64,000 nucleotides of DNA from Kosakonia sacchari (GTDB lineage Bacteria; Pseudomonadota; Gammaproteobacteria; Enterobacterales; Enterobacteriaceae): assembly GCA_900109485.1 (NCBI GenBank), contig FOAY01000017.1, positions 57,686-121,685 of the forward strand, read 5' to 3'. The notes beneath the pieces are model-generated. The model was not told the origin of the DNA. It worked only from the letters and a program-made list of their open reading frames with translations, and ran no database searches. Positions within the stretch are counted from its first letter, which is position 1, and the number at the start of each line of letters is the position of its first letter. Position numbers and translations under genes: made by a program. Of this stretch, positions 1 through 8,606 are shown in pieces.

Positions 1-1442
1 TCGTCACTCCCTTACGCCAGGCTGTCATGCGTACGCCCTGGTACAGAAAACGTAAAAGTTACCGTGTCTTATTCTGGCGAGAAATCACCCCACTTGCCGT
101 ACCTATCTTCCTGGAAAACACCTGCGTTTTGATGATGGGCGTGCTCAGCACGTTTCTGGTGAGCTGGCTGGGTAAAGAAGCGATGGCGGGCGTCGGCCTG
201 GCGGACAGCTTCAATATGGTGGTGATGTCTTTTTTTGCCGCCATTGATTTAGGGACGACGGTGGTCGTGGCCTTCAGCCTCGGCAAACTGGATAGTGAGC
301 GGGCGAGGGCGGCAACGCGGCAGTCGCTGGTGATCATGACGTTGTTTGCCATTATGCTGGCGGCGGTGATCCACTACTTTGGCACGCAAATCATCGACTT
401 TATCGCCGGTGCGGCGACGGCCGAAGTTAAAGCGCTGGCGCTGACCTACCTTGAACTCACCGTTATCAGCTACCCTGCGGCGGCGATTGCGCTGATTGGC
501 AGCGGCGCGCTGCGCGGCGCGGGCAATACCAAAATCCCGCTGTTGATTAATGGCGGGATGAATATCCTCAATATCATTATCAGCAGTATCCTGATTTATG
601 GCCTCTGGGGCTGGAAAGGCATGGGTTTTGCTGGTGCAGGGCTGGGGTTGACCATTTCCCGCTATATTGGCGCGGTGGCGATTATCTGGGTGCTGATGAT
701 TGGTTTTAACCCGGCGCTGCGTATCTCGCTGAAAAGCTACTTCGAAAAACTCAACTTCTCCATTATCTGGGAAGTGATGGGGATCGGCATTCCGGCCAGT
801 ATCGAGTCGGTGCTGTTTAATGGCGGCAAGCTGTTGACGCAAATGTTTGTCGCGGGCATGGGGACCAACGTCATCGCCGGTAACTTTATCGCTTTCTCCG
901 TGGCGGCGCTGATAAACCTGCCGGGTAACGCGCTGGGCTCTGCGTCTACCATTATTACCGGTAAGCGCCTCGGTAAAGGACAGATCGGCCAGGCAGAACG
1001 CCAGCTACGCCATGTCTTCTGGCTTTCGACGCTGATGCTGACGGCCATTGCCTGGGGGACAGCGCCTTTTGCCGGGCTGTTCGCCGCCTTTTATACCCAG
1101 GAAGAGGATGTAAAAGAGGTGGTTAAAGTGCTTCTGTGGCTCAATGCGGCGTTTATGCCGATTTGGGCGGCGTCGTGGGTGCTGCCTGCAGGCCTGAAAG
1201 GCGCGCGCGACGCCCGTTTCGCCATGTGGGTTTCTATGCTTGGAATGTGGGGTTGCCGGGTGGTGGCAGGGTATACGCTGGGGATCATGCTCGGAATGGG
1301 CGTGATTGGCGTCTGGCTCGGGATGTTCCTCGACTGGGCGGTACGCGGCGTCTTCTTCTACTGGCGTATGGCGAGCGGCAGATGGCTGTGGAAGTATCCA
1401 AAGCCGCAGAAAGGCGCCATTTCTGCACAAGCTGGAGAATAA
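1..1442 (+). CDS. yeeO: YeeO, MATE-family efflux transporter (5' end outside the window)
   Basis: Inner-membrane MATE exporter; E. coli YeeO has been linked to flavin and dipeptide export. The protein is strongly hydrophobic with about 12 membrane segments and matches E. coli YeeO almost throughout (KRKSY, FWREITPLAVPIF and GALRGAGNTKIP blocks). The first ATG in the window is at 27, but the frame is open from base 3 and the residues before that ATG (TPLRQAV) align with the longer N-terminus of E. coli YeeO. The gene therefore probably starts before base 1, and the 471 residues from position 27 are not the whole protein. It lies directly upstream of a tRNA-Asn gene, as yeeO does in E. coli. 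Confidence 0.93.
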   Translation, partial: VTPLRQAVMRTPWYRKRKSYRVLFWREITPLAVPIFLENTCVLMMGVLSTFLVSWLGKEAMAGVGLADSFNMVVMSFFAAIDLGTTVVVAFSLGKLDSERARAATRQSLVIMTLFAIMLAAVIHYFGTQIIDFIAGAATAEVKALALTYLELTVISYPAAAIALIGSGALRGAGNTKIPLLINGGMNILNIIISSILIYGLWGWKGMGFAGAGLGLTISRYIGAVAIIWVLMIGFNPALRISLKSYFEKLNFSIIWEVMGIGIPASIESVLFNGGKLLTQMFVAGMGTNVIAGNFIAFSVAALINLPGNALGSASTIITGKRLGKGQIGQAERQLRHVFWLSTLMLTAIAWGTAPFAGLFAAFYTQEEDVKEVVKVLLWLNAAFMPIWAASWVLPAGLKGARDARFAMWVSMLGMWGCRVVAGYTLGIMLGMGVIGVWLGMFLDWAVRGVFFYWRMASGRWLWKYPKPQKGAISAQAGE

Positions 1443-1476
1443 TTCGGCAAACGCGCCGAAAAACACAAATCAGGCT

Positions 1477-1505
1477 TTGACAAGGCCCAGGGGCATCGCT
1501 AATAT
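1477..1505 (+). promoter_or_regulatory. Sigma-70 promoter of tRNA-Asn
   Basis: TTGACA (1477-1482), a 17-base spacer and TAATAT (1500-1505), followed by a GC-rich discriminator (CGCCCCG) as is usual for stringently controlled stable-RNA promoters. The same arrangement precedes the second tRNA-Asn on the other strand. Confidence 0.85.
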
Positions 1506-1523
1506 TCGCCCCGTTCACACGAT

Positions 1524-1599
1524 TCCTCTGTAGTTCAGTCGGTAGAACGGCGGACTGTTAATCCGTATGTCACTGGTTCGAGTCCAGTCAGAGGAGCCA
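1524..1599 (+). tRNA. tRNA-Asn (anticodon GTT)
   Basis: A 76-base tRNA with encoded CCA end. The acceptor stem TCCTCTG pairs with CAGAGGA, the T-loop is GTTCGAGTC, and the anticodon GTT is at 1557-1559. It matches the E. coli asn tRNAs. An identical gene lies on the minus strand at 51161-51236. Confidence 0.98.
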
Positions 1600-1604
1600 A
1601 ATTT

Positions 1605-1638
1605 AAGAAGCCTGCTTTCGAGCAGGCTTTTTGCTTTT
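1605..1638 (+). terminator. Rho-independent terminator of tRNA-Asn
   Basis: Stem AGCCTGCT / AGCAGGCT (1609-1616 and 1621-1628) with a TTCG loop, then a T-rich tail. A near-identical copy, on the other strand, is found at 8547-8580 next to a tRNA 3'-end remnant. Confidence 0.9.
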
Positions 1639-1683
1639 CGGCGTTCAGCAACCATCAGCGCCAGGTTGCCCCGGCGCTGTGAG

Positions 1684-3459
1684 TTAACCTGCCTGCACGC
1701 GCAGCGGCGCGGTGGCGGCAATCAGCCACTCGCGGGCGTCGCTGTTGACCCGCGGCGACAGCGTTTCACGCACCCGCTGGTGATAATCATCCAGCCACTG
1801 TTTCTCCTGTTCGCTCAGCAGGTTCCACTCCACCTGGCTTAAATCGATGGGGATCAGCGTCAGGGATGAGAAGCGGCAAAAACCAGGCTGGCTTTCCACT
1901 ACTTCCACCTGATTTTCGATACGAATACCATAGCGATCCGCCAGATAGTAACCCGGTTCGATGGTCATGATATTACCGGCGCTGAGCGGCCAGGGGTTGA
2001 CCTTTTTCGCAATGCGCTGCGGCTGTTCGTGGATCAGCAACTGGTGACCGACGCCGTGTCCGGTGCCGTGATCGAAATCCAGCCCCAGATCCCACAGCGC
2101 GCGACGGGCAAAAGCATCAAGCTGATGGCCGTGCGTACCGGCAGGGAATTGCAGGGTAAACATCGACAGAAAGCCTTTCAGCACGGCGGTGTAGTGCAGC
2201 CGCTGCTGCGCGTCCAGCGGGCCAAACGACAGGGTACGCGTGGCGTCAGTGGTGCCGTTCTGGTACTGGCCGCCGGAGTCGTTGAGGTAGAAGTTCGCGC
2301 CGGTGATGGCTTTGTTGGTTTTTTCGCTGCTGTGGTAGTGGCACATGGCGGCATTGCTGGCAGAGGCTGAAATGGTACTGAAACTCTGCTCGATAAACCC
2401 GGCCTGCTGCTGGCGAAATGCCAGTTGCTTCTGCTGGGCTTCCAGTTCGGTTACCGGGTTGCCAGCGGCTTCACGCGCCGGAACTTCCTGCGCCAGCCAC
2501 GCCAGAAAATTCACCCATGCCGCGCCATCCTGCTGGTGGCTTTCGCGGTAGCCTGCCAGCTCAACCGGGTTTTTATGCGCTTTGATAAAGGTGATTGGAT
2601 CTGCGCTCCACAGCACTTCGCCCCCCTGTTGTTCGATGGCAAAACGCAGTGCGACGGGGGCAAAATCGCCGTCGAGCAGGATCCGTTTGCCCGGCGCTAT
2701 CTGCTGGCAACGCGGCAGAAAGGCGTCGAAATCGCTCAGCGTCAGCGTGGCTTTCAGTTCAGCAGACAGCGCCACTGTTTTGCGCGGATCAACAAACCAC
2801 TCCACCGCGCCATCACGGCTCAGCAGGGCAAAAGAGTGCGCCACCGGGTTCATCGCAATGTCGGAGCCGCGAATATTCAGCAGCCAGGCAATATTATCCG
2901 GCAGGGTGATGGCGAGATAATCCGTCCCTTTCGCCGCCAGCACTTGCGCAATACGCGCACGTTTATCGGCACTGCTTTCTCCGCTGATGGTGACGGGCAT
3001 TTCACGAATCACGCCGCAGGGTGCCGCCGGGCGATCGCGCCAGATGGCAGTGAACGGATCGTGCGCCAGCGCCACCAGTTCGCAATGCGTGGCGTCAAGG
3101 GCAGTGAACTGGCTGTTGACCATCAGCAGCGGTTCGAAACCGATGCGGCTGCCCGCAGGCAACGACGCAAGAACCTGATCCAGCGGCTCGTTGTGCAGGT
3201 GATGGATTTCAAAGGCATGCAGATCCACTTCGCTGCGCACCTGTACCTGGTAGCGACCATCGACAAACATTAACGCGCGATCGCGCAGTACCAGCGCCAG
3301 CCCGGCCGAGCCGGTAAAGCCGGTGAGCCACTGCAATTTATTATCGTGCGGGGCACAGTCTTCGCTTTGATGCGCATCGGCGCGCGGCACAATGATACCG
3401 TCAAGTTCCAGCGCGACGAGCTGGTCGCGTAGCGCCTGTAACGGTGTTGGGGTTTGCAT
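1684..3459 (-). CDS. M24B-family Xaa-Pro aminopeptidase
   Basis: Cytoplasmic metallopeptidase of 591 residues that removes an N-terminal residue preceding proline. Its length and layout fit the long three-domain aminopeptidase P form: two creatinase-like N-terminal domains (VDGRYQVQ near residue 75) and a C-terminal pita-bread domain. Likely metal ligands lie in NDSGGQYQNGTTDATR, HGTGHGVGH and TIEPGYY, followed by IRIENQV. The ATG at 3459 is chosen because AAGGAC precedes it at good spacing; the frame is open further upstream but that part overlaps amn. It ends close to the tRNA-Asn terminator and follows amn on the same strand with a 16-base gap, so the two may be co-transcribed. Confidence 0.9.
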   Translation of the reverse strand: MQTPTPLQALRDQLVALELDGIIVPRADAHQSEDCAPHDNKLQWLTGFTGSAGLALVLRDRALMFVDGRYQVQVRSEVDLHAFEIHHLHNEPLDQVLASLPAGSRIGFEPLLMVNSQFTALDATHCELVALAHDPFTAIWRDRPAAPCGVIREMPVTISGESSADKRARIAQVLAAKGTDYLAITLPDNIAWLLNIRGSDIAMNPVAHSFALLSRDGAVEWFVDPRKTVALSAELKATLTLSDFDAFLPRCQQIAPGKRILLDGDFAPVALRFAIEQQGGEVLWSADPITFIKAHKNPVELAGYRESHQQDGAAWVNFLAWLAQEVPAREAAGNPVTELEAQQKQLAFRQQQAGFIEQSFSTISASASNAAMCHYHSSEKTNKAITGANFYLNDSGGQYQNGTTDATRTLSFGPLDAQQRLHYTAVLKGFLSMFTLQFPAGTHGHQLDAFARRALWDLGLDFDHGTGHGVGHQLLIHEQPQRIAKKVNPWPLSAGNIMTIEPGYYLADRYGIRIENQVEVVESQPGFCRFSSLTLIPIDLSQVEWNLLSEQEKQWLDDYHQRVRETLSPRVNSDAREWLIAATAPLRVQAG

Positions 3460-3475
3460 AGTGAGTCCTTTTTTT

Positions 3476-4927
3476 TTATCTGAACGGCGGTTCGTTGAAG
3501 GTGCGCAGCTTACGCGAGTGCAGGCGATCGCCCTCCGCCCGCAGCAGGTCAATCGCCCGAATACCAATTTGCAGGTGCTCGGAAATTGCCCCTTCATAAA
3601 AACGGTTCGCCTGGCCGGGCAGTTTGATCTCGCCGTGTAGCGGTTTATCCGACACGCACAGCAGCGTGCCATAAGGCACCCGGAAGCGGTAACCCTGTGC
3701 GGCAATGGTGGCGCTTTCCATATCAATCGCCACGGCGCGGCTCAGGTTAAAACGCAGCGCTGAGGCGGAATAGCGCAGTTCCCAGTTACGATCGTCGGTG
3801 GTCACGACAGTACCGGTACGCAGGCGCTGTTTGACCTCTTCGCCAGGCATCTCGCTCACCGCTTTGGTGGCGTCGTACAATGCGCGTTGTACTTCGGCGA
3901 TGCTTGGGATCGGGATATCCGGCGGCAGGACCGCATCCAGCACATGGTCGTCGCGCAGATAGGCATGCGCCAGCACGTAATCGCCAATCTCCTGGCTTTC
4001 ACGCAATCCGCCGCAGTGGCCAATCATCAGCCAGACATCCGGGCGCAGCACGGCGAGGTGATCGCAGATGGTTTTGGCGTTTGACGGCCCGACACCAATA
4101 TTCACCAGCGTGATCCCCTGGCCGTCTGCGGTCACCAGGTGCCAGGCTGGCATCTGATGTTTTTTCCACGCCAGATCGGAAATCGCCTGCTCCGGCGCTT
4201 CGGTATCGGCGGTGATCCAGTGCCCGCCCGCGCAGGAGAGCGCGACATAGGGGCTTTCTGGATCGAGGATCTGGTTGCAACCCCAGCGCACAAACTCATC
4301 CACATAGCGGGTGTAGTTGGTGAACAGCACAAACGGCTGGAAATGCTCGACCGGCGTGCCGGTGTAGTGGCGCAGGCGCGCCAGCGAAAAATCCACGCGG
4401 CGGGCATCAAAGTGCGACAGCGGATACAGCTCGGTCGGATGGAACAGGCCATCAGCGGTTTCATCGCCAATCTGCGCCAGCTCGGTGGTCGGGAAGTGGC
4501 GCGTCAGACCAGCGCTCATCGAGCGATCCAGCGTCAGCTCGGAACCATCAATCACATACGGGTAGGGGATCTCATGGGCTGAAAGGCCAACCTCAATCTG
4601 CGCGCCGTAGTCCTGGCACAGTAACGTTAATTGTTCGAGTAAATAGGCACGAAACAGTGCAGGACGGGTGACGGTGGTGGTGTAGCAGCCGGAGTGGGTG
4701 AAGCGGGCATACGCGCGGGTTTTTGGTGGTTTCGTCGCGCTACCGTTCCAGCTTACCGACAGCGATGGGTAGACGAACAACCCTTGAGCGCGGGCTTCAG
4801 CCGCCGGGAGTTCACCGTTTTCAATATAGCGGCCAATGGCGTGGCGCAGTGCGTTGACCGAGCGGTCATACAGCGCCTCCAGTTGATCCAGCGCCTGCTC
4901 CGGTGTCAGGTGTGCACCTTTATTCAT
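3476..4927 (-). CDS. amn: AMP nucleosidase
   Basis: Hydrolyses AMP to adenine and ribose 5-phosphate, helping to set adenylate levels. The 483-residue product is nearly collinear with E. coli Amn, including the N-terminal domain and the C-terminal nucleoside-phosphorylase fold (NIGVGPSNAKTICDHLA, AIDMESATIAAQGYR). Two ATG codons are adjacent (4930 and 4927). AGGAG sits six bases before the second, and the E. coli protein also begins with a single Met before Asn-Lys-Gly, so 4927 is preferred. In E. coli amn also lies close to asn tRNA genes and yeeO, so this is ancestral backbone. Confidence 0.96.
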   Translation of the reverse strand: MNKGAHLTPEQALDQLEALYDRSVNALRHAIGRYIENGELPAAEARAQGLFVYPSLSVSWNGSATKPPKTRAYARFTHSGCYTTTVTRPALFRAYLLEQLTLLCQDYGAQIEVGLSAHEIPYPYVIDGSELTLDRSMSAGLTRHFPTTELAQIGDETADGLFHPTELYPLSHFDARRVDFSLARLRHYTGTPVEHFQPFVLFTNYTRYVDEFVRWGCNQILDPESPYVALSCAGGHWITADTEAPEQAISDLAWKKHQMPAWHLVTADGQGITLVNIGVGPSNAKTICDHLAVLRPDVWLMIGHCGGLRESQEIGDYVLAHAYLRDDHVLDAVLPPDIPIPSIAEVQRALYDATKAVSEMPGEEVKQRLRTGTVVTTDDRNWELRYSASALRFNLSRAVAIDMESATIAAQGYRFRVPYGTLLCVSDKPLHGEIKLPGQANRFYEGAISEHLQIGIRAIDLLRAEGDRLHSRKLRTFNEPPFR

Positions 4928-5028
4928 CATTATCTCCTTGTCTGCTTCTGCGGCGGTTCCCGATAGTATGTCACAGGAATGTGAAACAAAAGCCGTACGG
5001 GCGGGGATTCAGAGGAAACGGGGGGAAG

Positions 5029-5056
5029 CGCCCGGCGCGGCAGTGCGCGCCGGGAA
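5029..5056 (-). terminator. GC-rich hairpin after acuI
   Basis: Perfect stem CCCGGCGCG / CGCGCCGGG (5031-5039 and 5046-5054) with a 6-base loop, just past the acuI stop on the minus strand. It has no clear T tract, so it may end or stabilise the acuI transcript. Confidence 0.45.
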
Positions 5057-5061
5057 AGGGG

Positions 5062-6039
5062 TTAGCCGCTGATTTTCACCAGCGTGCGGCCCTGGATTTT
5101 GTTTTGCAGGAAATCGGCGGCGGTCGCCGGTGCCTGTTCCAGCGCGATTTCAGTCGCCGCCTGCTGGTAGTAGCTCTGCGGCAGGATACGGGCGAGGTTT
5201 TCCCATACTGCCGGACGTTGCGCCGTCGGCACCATGACCGAATCCACGCCTTGCAGGCGCACGTTGCGCAGGATAAACGGCATCACGGTGGTCGGCAGAT
5301 CGAAACCGCCCGCCAGGCCGCAGGCCGCCACGCAACCGCGATAGTTAGTCTGCGCCAGCACTTTTGCCAGCACATGGCTGCCAACGGTATCGACCGCGCC
5401 GGCCCACAGTTGTTTCTCCAGCGGACGCGTCTGCTCGAAATCGCTGCGCGGCAGGATCTCGTCAGCACCCAACTGGCGCAGGAAATCGTGGGTCGATTCG
5501 CGGCCGGTAACGGCGGCAACGCTGTAACCCAGCGCTTTCAGCAGTACCACGGCGGTGCTGCCCACGCCGCCGCTGGCGCCGGTGACGAGCACCGTGCCGT
5601 CCTGCGGTTTCACCCCGGCTTCCTGCAATGCCATAACGCACAGCATGGCGGTAAAACCAGCGGTGCCGATGATCATCGCCTGACGCGCACTTAAACTTTC
5701 CGGCAGAGGAACCAGCCAGTCGCCTTTCACGCAGGCCTGCGCCGCAAGGCCGCCCCAGTGGTTTTCACCCACGCCCCAGCCGGTGAGAATGACCGCCTGG
5801 CCCGGCACAAAGCGCGGGTCGCGGCTTTCGCTGACGCGGCCGGAAAAATCGATGCCCGGCACCATCGGGAACTGGCGAATGATTTTGCCTTTACCGGTGA
5901 TGGCCAGCGCGTCTTTGTAGTTGAGACTGGACCAGTCAATATCGACCCGGACATCGCCCTCGGCCAGCGCGGGCAGCGCCACGTCTTTGACTTCTGCCAG
6001 GGTTTTATTCTCAAGCTGTTCCAGAACTAATGCTTTCAT
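5062..6039 (-). CDS. acuI: Acrylyl-CoA reductase (NADPH), AcuI/YhdH family
   Basis: A 325-residue medium-chain reductase of the AcuI/YhdH type, which reduces toxic acrylyl-CoA to propionyl-CoA with NADPH. Visible blocks are the GroES-like N-terminus (SLNYKDALAITGKGKI, PGIDFSGRV) and the nucleotide-binding motif VTGASGGVGSTAVVLLKALGY. No zinc-binding cysteine set is seen, as expected for this group. It lies downstream of a TetR gene resembling AcuR, on the same strand with a 62-base gap, so the two probably form an acuR-acuI operon. Confidence 0.9.
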   Translation of the reverse strand: MKALVLEQLENKTLAEVKDVALPALAEGDVRVDIDWSSLNYKDALAITGKGKIIRQFPMVPGIDFSGRVSESRDPRFVPGQAVILTGWGVGENHWGGLAAQACVKGDWLVPLPESLSARQAMIIGTAGFTAMLCVMALQEAGVKPQDGTVLVTGASGGVGSTAVVLLKALGYSVAAVTGRESTHDFLRQLGADEILPRSDFEQTRPLEKQLWAGAVDTVGSHVLAKVLAQTNYRGCVAACGLAGGFDLPTTVMPFILRNVRLQGVDSVMVPTAQRPAVWENLARILPQSYYQQAATEIALEQAPATAADFLQNKIQGRTLVKISG

Positions 6040-6101
6040 GACTGCGTTTTCCTCGTCGGATAACGTTGATTATTCGGCAGTTTTGCCGTCCTGTGCAGGT
6101 G

Positions 6102-6746
6102 TTATTTAGCTGTAATACTGTGCCGGAAGAACGTCCAGAACTGGTTGAGGGGATCCACAGAGCGGAACAGTTTGGCGCGCATCACTGCGCCTTCCCAGCC
6201 GGACCAGAACTGGCGCGCCAGTTCACTGGCCGGTGCATCTGTCGCCAGCTCGCCGCGCAGTTTTGCCTCGTCCAGGCAGCGTGCGACGCGGCTTTCCCAC
6301 GCTTCAAGGATCGCCTGCAGGCGTTCGGGGAAGGTTTCCGGTAAAAGCGGTGTTTCCTGTAGCAGGTTGCCGACCAGGCAGCCGCGGCGGAAATCGTATT
6401 TCGCCATCCCCTGACCGGCATGCAGCACGAAGGCCTCTATCCGTTGCAGCGGGGCGAGTTGTGTATCAAGTAAAAACTTGTCGAGTTTATGCGCGAAAAA
6501 GCGGCCATAGGCGTCGATCACCGCGATACCGAATTCCTGCTTGCTCTTGAAGCAGTGGTAGAACGAGCCTTTTGGCACGGCGATATTTTTGATCACCGCA
6601 TCGATCCCGGCCGACAAATAGCCGGTTTCGGTGAGCACTTCGAGGCCGGAACGAATCAGTTCCTGGCGGGTATCCGTGAAGTCGCGTTCCACCTTTGGCG
6701 GCCGCCCACGTCGGGGTTTTGCCAGCGCTGCCGTTTCGCTATTCAT
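6102..6746 (-). CDS. acuR: TetR-family repressor, AcuR-like
   Basis: A 214-residue TetR regulator. The N-terminal helix-turn-helix lies near residues 28-70 (VPKGSFYHCFKSKQEFG). The ligand domain contains FRRGCLVGNL and WSGWEGAVMRAKL, blocks I recall from Rhodobacter AcuR, which senses acrylate and controls acuI. Being directly upstream of acuI supports this role. A short palindrome just before its start codon is a candidate autoregulatory operator. The functional name is inferred from family resemblance and neighbourhood. Confidence 0.8.
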   Translation of the reverse strand: MNSETAALAKPRRGRPPKVERDFTDTRQELIRSGLEVLTETGYLSAGIDAVIKNIAVPKGSFYHCFKSKQEFGIAVIDAYGRFFAHKLDKFLLDTQLAPLQRIEAFVLHAGQGMAKYDFRRGCLVGNLLQETPLLPETFPERLQAILEAWESRVARCLDEAKLRGELATDAPASELARQFWSGWEGAVMRAKLFRSVDPLNQFWTFFRHSITAK

Positions 6747-6750
6747 AATT

Positions 6751-6766
6751 TAGACCGATCGGTTTT
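6751..6766. promoter_or_regulatory. Candidate AcuR operator
   Basis: The perfect palindrome ACCGATCGGT (6754-6763) sits a few bases before the acuR start codon, where a TetR-type autorepressor would bind. No binding data can be inferred from sequence alone. Confidence 0.45.
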
Positions 6767-6815
6767 AATTCGCTGTAGGCTACGCCGATTGTGAAGGCTA
6801 AGCAAGCGAAGAGCA

Positions 6816-6845
6816 TGAAAAAGGCCCGCACAATGACGGGCCTTG
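6816..6845 (-). terminator. Terminator of the YjfB-like gene
   Basis: Stem AAGGCCCG / CGGGCCTT (6821-6828 and 6837-6844) with a run of T on the minus strand, downstream of the small gene that ends at 6905. Confidence 0.75.
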
Positions 6846-6904
6846 CAGAGGTATTTTACCGACCGGCGCAGTGGCTTCCCTTTCGCGCCCGCGGGTAGAC
6901 CGGA

Positions 6905-7093
6905 TTAGGCCGTCGTATTGATATTACGACCAATTGCCGGGTTGGATGGTAACTGCGGGATCTGCTGAATGATATCGGAAGCCATTGACTTCTGAGCATC
7001 CAGCGCCTTTTTGAGCACCAGCGTACTGACCTGGCTATCAAGCTGATAGGAGTCCAGGCTGCTGGCCAGCGAGGCAATTTGTATCGGGTCCAT
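6905..7093 (-). CDS. Small YjfB-like putative motility protein
   Basis: A 62-residue protein beginning MDPIQIASLASSL, with the pattern of the YjfB family (Ile/Leu-rich N-terminus, a VLKKALDAQ helix, then Pro-rich QIPQLPSNP). The family is annotated as putative motility proteins and its molecular role is unknown to me. ATG 7093 is preferred because AGGA lies 8-9 bases upstream; an earlier ATG at 7102 is too close to that site. A near-perfect sigma-28 promoter precedes the gene, which supports a flagellar link. Confidence 0.75.
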   Translation of the reverse strand: MDPIQIASLASSLDSYQLDSQVSTLVLKKALDAQKSMASDIIQQIPQLPSNPAIGRNINTTA

Positions 7094-7157
7094 TTCGATC
7101 ATCCTATGTTGTAGAAAAAACAACTAAAGAACAGTTGTGAATATAACTGCACAGAAT

Positions 7158-7184
7158 TTATCGGCAACAGGTGGTGAATCTTTA
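7158..7184 (-). promoter_or_regulatory. Sigma-28 (FliA) promoter
   Basis: Read on the minus strand: TAAA (7184-7181), exactly 15 bases, then GCCGATAA (7165-7158). This equals the enterobacterial FliA consensus and sits about 65 bases upstream of the YjfB-like start codon. Confidence 0.8.
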
Positions 7185-7416
7185 GGCGCAGCGTGGATAG
7201 CGCAGGGCCAGATAACCCTTTTTTTCTCCGCAAGCAATTGGGAAGATACTGAAAAATGGTCATTTTATAAACAGACGTGAGTCGTCTGAATACCGGGCTT
7301 TTTCGTTGATGCGGGAAATGCGAATGGTTATTTTTTGAGTGCAGACCGTAATGAAACAAAGACAACTGGCCGAACGTTTCGCGTTCATCGCCCGCTGTGA
7401 TTGGTTTCGATACGGC

Positions 7417-7449
7417 GCAGCACCTTTCCGGCTGTGCAGAAGGTGCTGC
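7417..7449. other. Unexplained hairpin upstream of the aldo/keto-reductase-like gene
   Basis: Perfect 10-base inverted repeat GCAGCACCTT / AAGGTGCTGC with a 13-base loop, no T tract, about 75 bases before the start codon at 7523. The rest of 7185-7522 shows no gene I can support. Confidence 0.4.
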
Positions 7450-7522
7450 CTGGCCACAAGGCGCATATTCAGCGCGTCATTGCGGGTCATTTTCTTTGCA
7501 CAAAAAACGAGGAATCACTGTT

Positions 7523-8494
7523 ATGTCTCCAATTCCCACCACATCTGATAGCGGTAGATTTGTCAGGAACGGCGTTGGGTCGACCGGCCCACGTCTTACC
7601 CCGGCTGAGCGCGCCGAAGCACAACGCCAGGTCGAGGCGAAATTCCTGGCAGATATGAGGCGTAAATATCCTCAATATTATGGGGAACAAGCCTCTGCAG
7701 CCGATCTCTCTTTGACACAGCGAAATGCGAAAGGTAATTCAACATTACAGAACCCGTTTAGCGCCACGGTGACGCCGATGAGATTTGCGCTGCAGGATGC
7801 GGCGACACTGGATGCCACGGGAAAGAATTCCTACCCGGCAGCGCAGATTATCCAGGACATTGACAGCCTGCTGAGCTCATTGCAAATGGATCACTTTGAT
7901 GTTGGTTTCTTCTCCTGGCCAACCAGCGAGACCCTCGTTGACGAAACGCTGGGCGCCTATGCCAGCTTACTGAAAGAAGGGAAAATCCTTGCGCTTGGCG
8001 GCATGGATCTTGGCGCGGCTGAATTAACAAACATCCTCACCGTCGCGAAGGCGAAAGGGCTTCCTGGCTATCAGGTTTTAGCGGTGAATTATAACCTTTA
8101 TGATCGCTCCCTTTACGAAGGGGCTTTACAGGATCTGGTGGTAAAGGAAAACATCGCCGCAATGCCTTACACCGGCCTGGCGTCGGGGTTTCTGAGCGGG
8201 AAATATCGAACTCTTGACTCCCTTATTGATAACCCGCTCTCAGCGGAGCTTGCCAACTATTTTACCCCGCGCGGCTTTGCGACGCTTGGTGCGCTTGACA
8301 TTATTGCCGCAAAATATACGGTTCCTCCTGCATCGGTGGCGCTGGCGTGGTTAATGAATCAGCCAGGCGTGGTTACGCCGCTGATTATTGATGAACCTTC
8401 CGTTGAAGGTGAAGAAGGGCTGGTAGCAGCGGCCGCGGTCGAACTGGTGCTGAGCGCGGAAGATTTTGCGCTGCTGGCGAAAGCGATACAATAA
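7523..8494 (+). CDS. Aldo/keto-reductase-like protein with unrelated N-terminus
   Basis: A 323-residue protein. From about residue 115 it follows the second half of an aldo/keto reductase barrel: DSLLSSLQMDHFDVGFF, then ETLGAYASLLKEGKI, VNYNLYDRS and MPYTGLASGFLSGKYRT. The first half of the barrel, which carries the catalytic Asp, Tyr and Lys, is not recognisable, and the usual catalytic His after the DxxDLY-type block is replaced by FFSW. The N-terminal 110 residues are polar and rich in Ser, Thr, Ala and Gln. The start at 7523 has GAGGAA upstream. It may be a pseudoenzyme or a protein with a new role; I cannot name a substrate. Confidence 0.65.
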   Translation: MSPIPTTSDSGRFVRNGVGSTGPRLTPAERAEAQRQVEAKFLADMRRKYPQYYGEQASAADLSLTQRNAKGNSTLQNPFSATVTPMRFALQDAATLDATGKNSYPAAQIIQDIDSLLSSLQMDHFDVGFFSWPTSETLVDETLGAYASLLKEGKILALGGMDLGAAELTNILTVAKAKGLPGYQVLAVNYNLYDRSLYEGALQDLVVKENIAAMPYTGLASGFLSGKYRTLDSLIDNPLSAELANYFTPRGFATLGALDIIAAKYTVPPASVALAWLMNQPGVVTPLIIDEPSVEGEEGLVAAAAVELVLSAEDFALLAKAIQ

Positions 8495-8546
8495 CGTTGC
8501 TGTTCGGATAAATTTCAACAAAGGCGGCAGGGAGATTGCCTGTGAT

Positions 8547-8606
8547 GAAAAGCAAAAAGCCTGCTCATAAGCAGGCTTCTTAAATTTGGCTTCACTGACC
8601 GGGAGC
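8547..8606 (-). other. Candidate attR: tRNA-Asn 3'-end remnant with its original terminator
   Basis: On the minus strand this stretch reads GGTCAGTGAAGCCAAATTT, then AAGAAGCCTGCTTATGAGCA and a T-rich tail. It is close to the tRNA-Asn 3' end plus flank at 1585-1638: the flank and terminator differ at only a few positions, and the last 15 tRNA bases match at 12. The intact tRNA-Asn at 51161-51236 lacks this flank and is followed instead by an integrase remnant, so this looks like the displaced flank at the distal island end. The terminator (stem GCCTGCT / AGCAGGC) may still act for genes read on either side. The alternative is a decayed extra tRNA-Asn. Confidence 0.7.

Noticed and set aside
2425..3273. 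282-codon open frame opposite the Xaa-Pro aminopeptidase gene
   Set aside because: It is a shadow of the real gene on the other strand, with Arg/His/Gln-rich composition and no family pattern. Similar antisense frames at 12252-12920 and 44328-45203 were rejected for the same reason.
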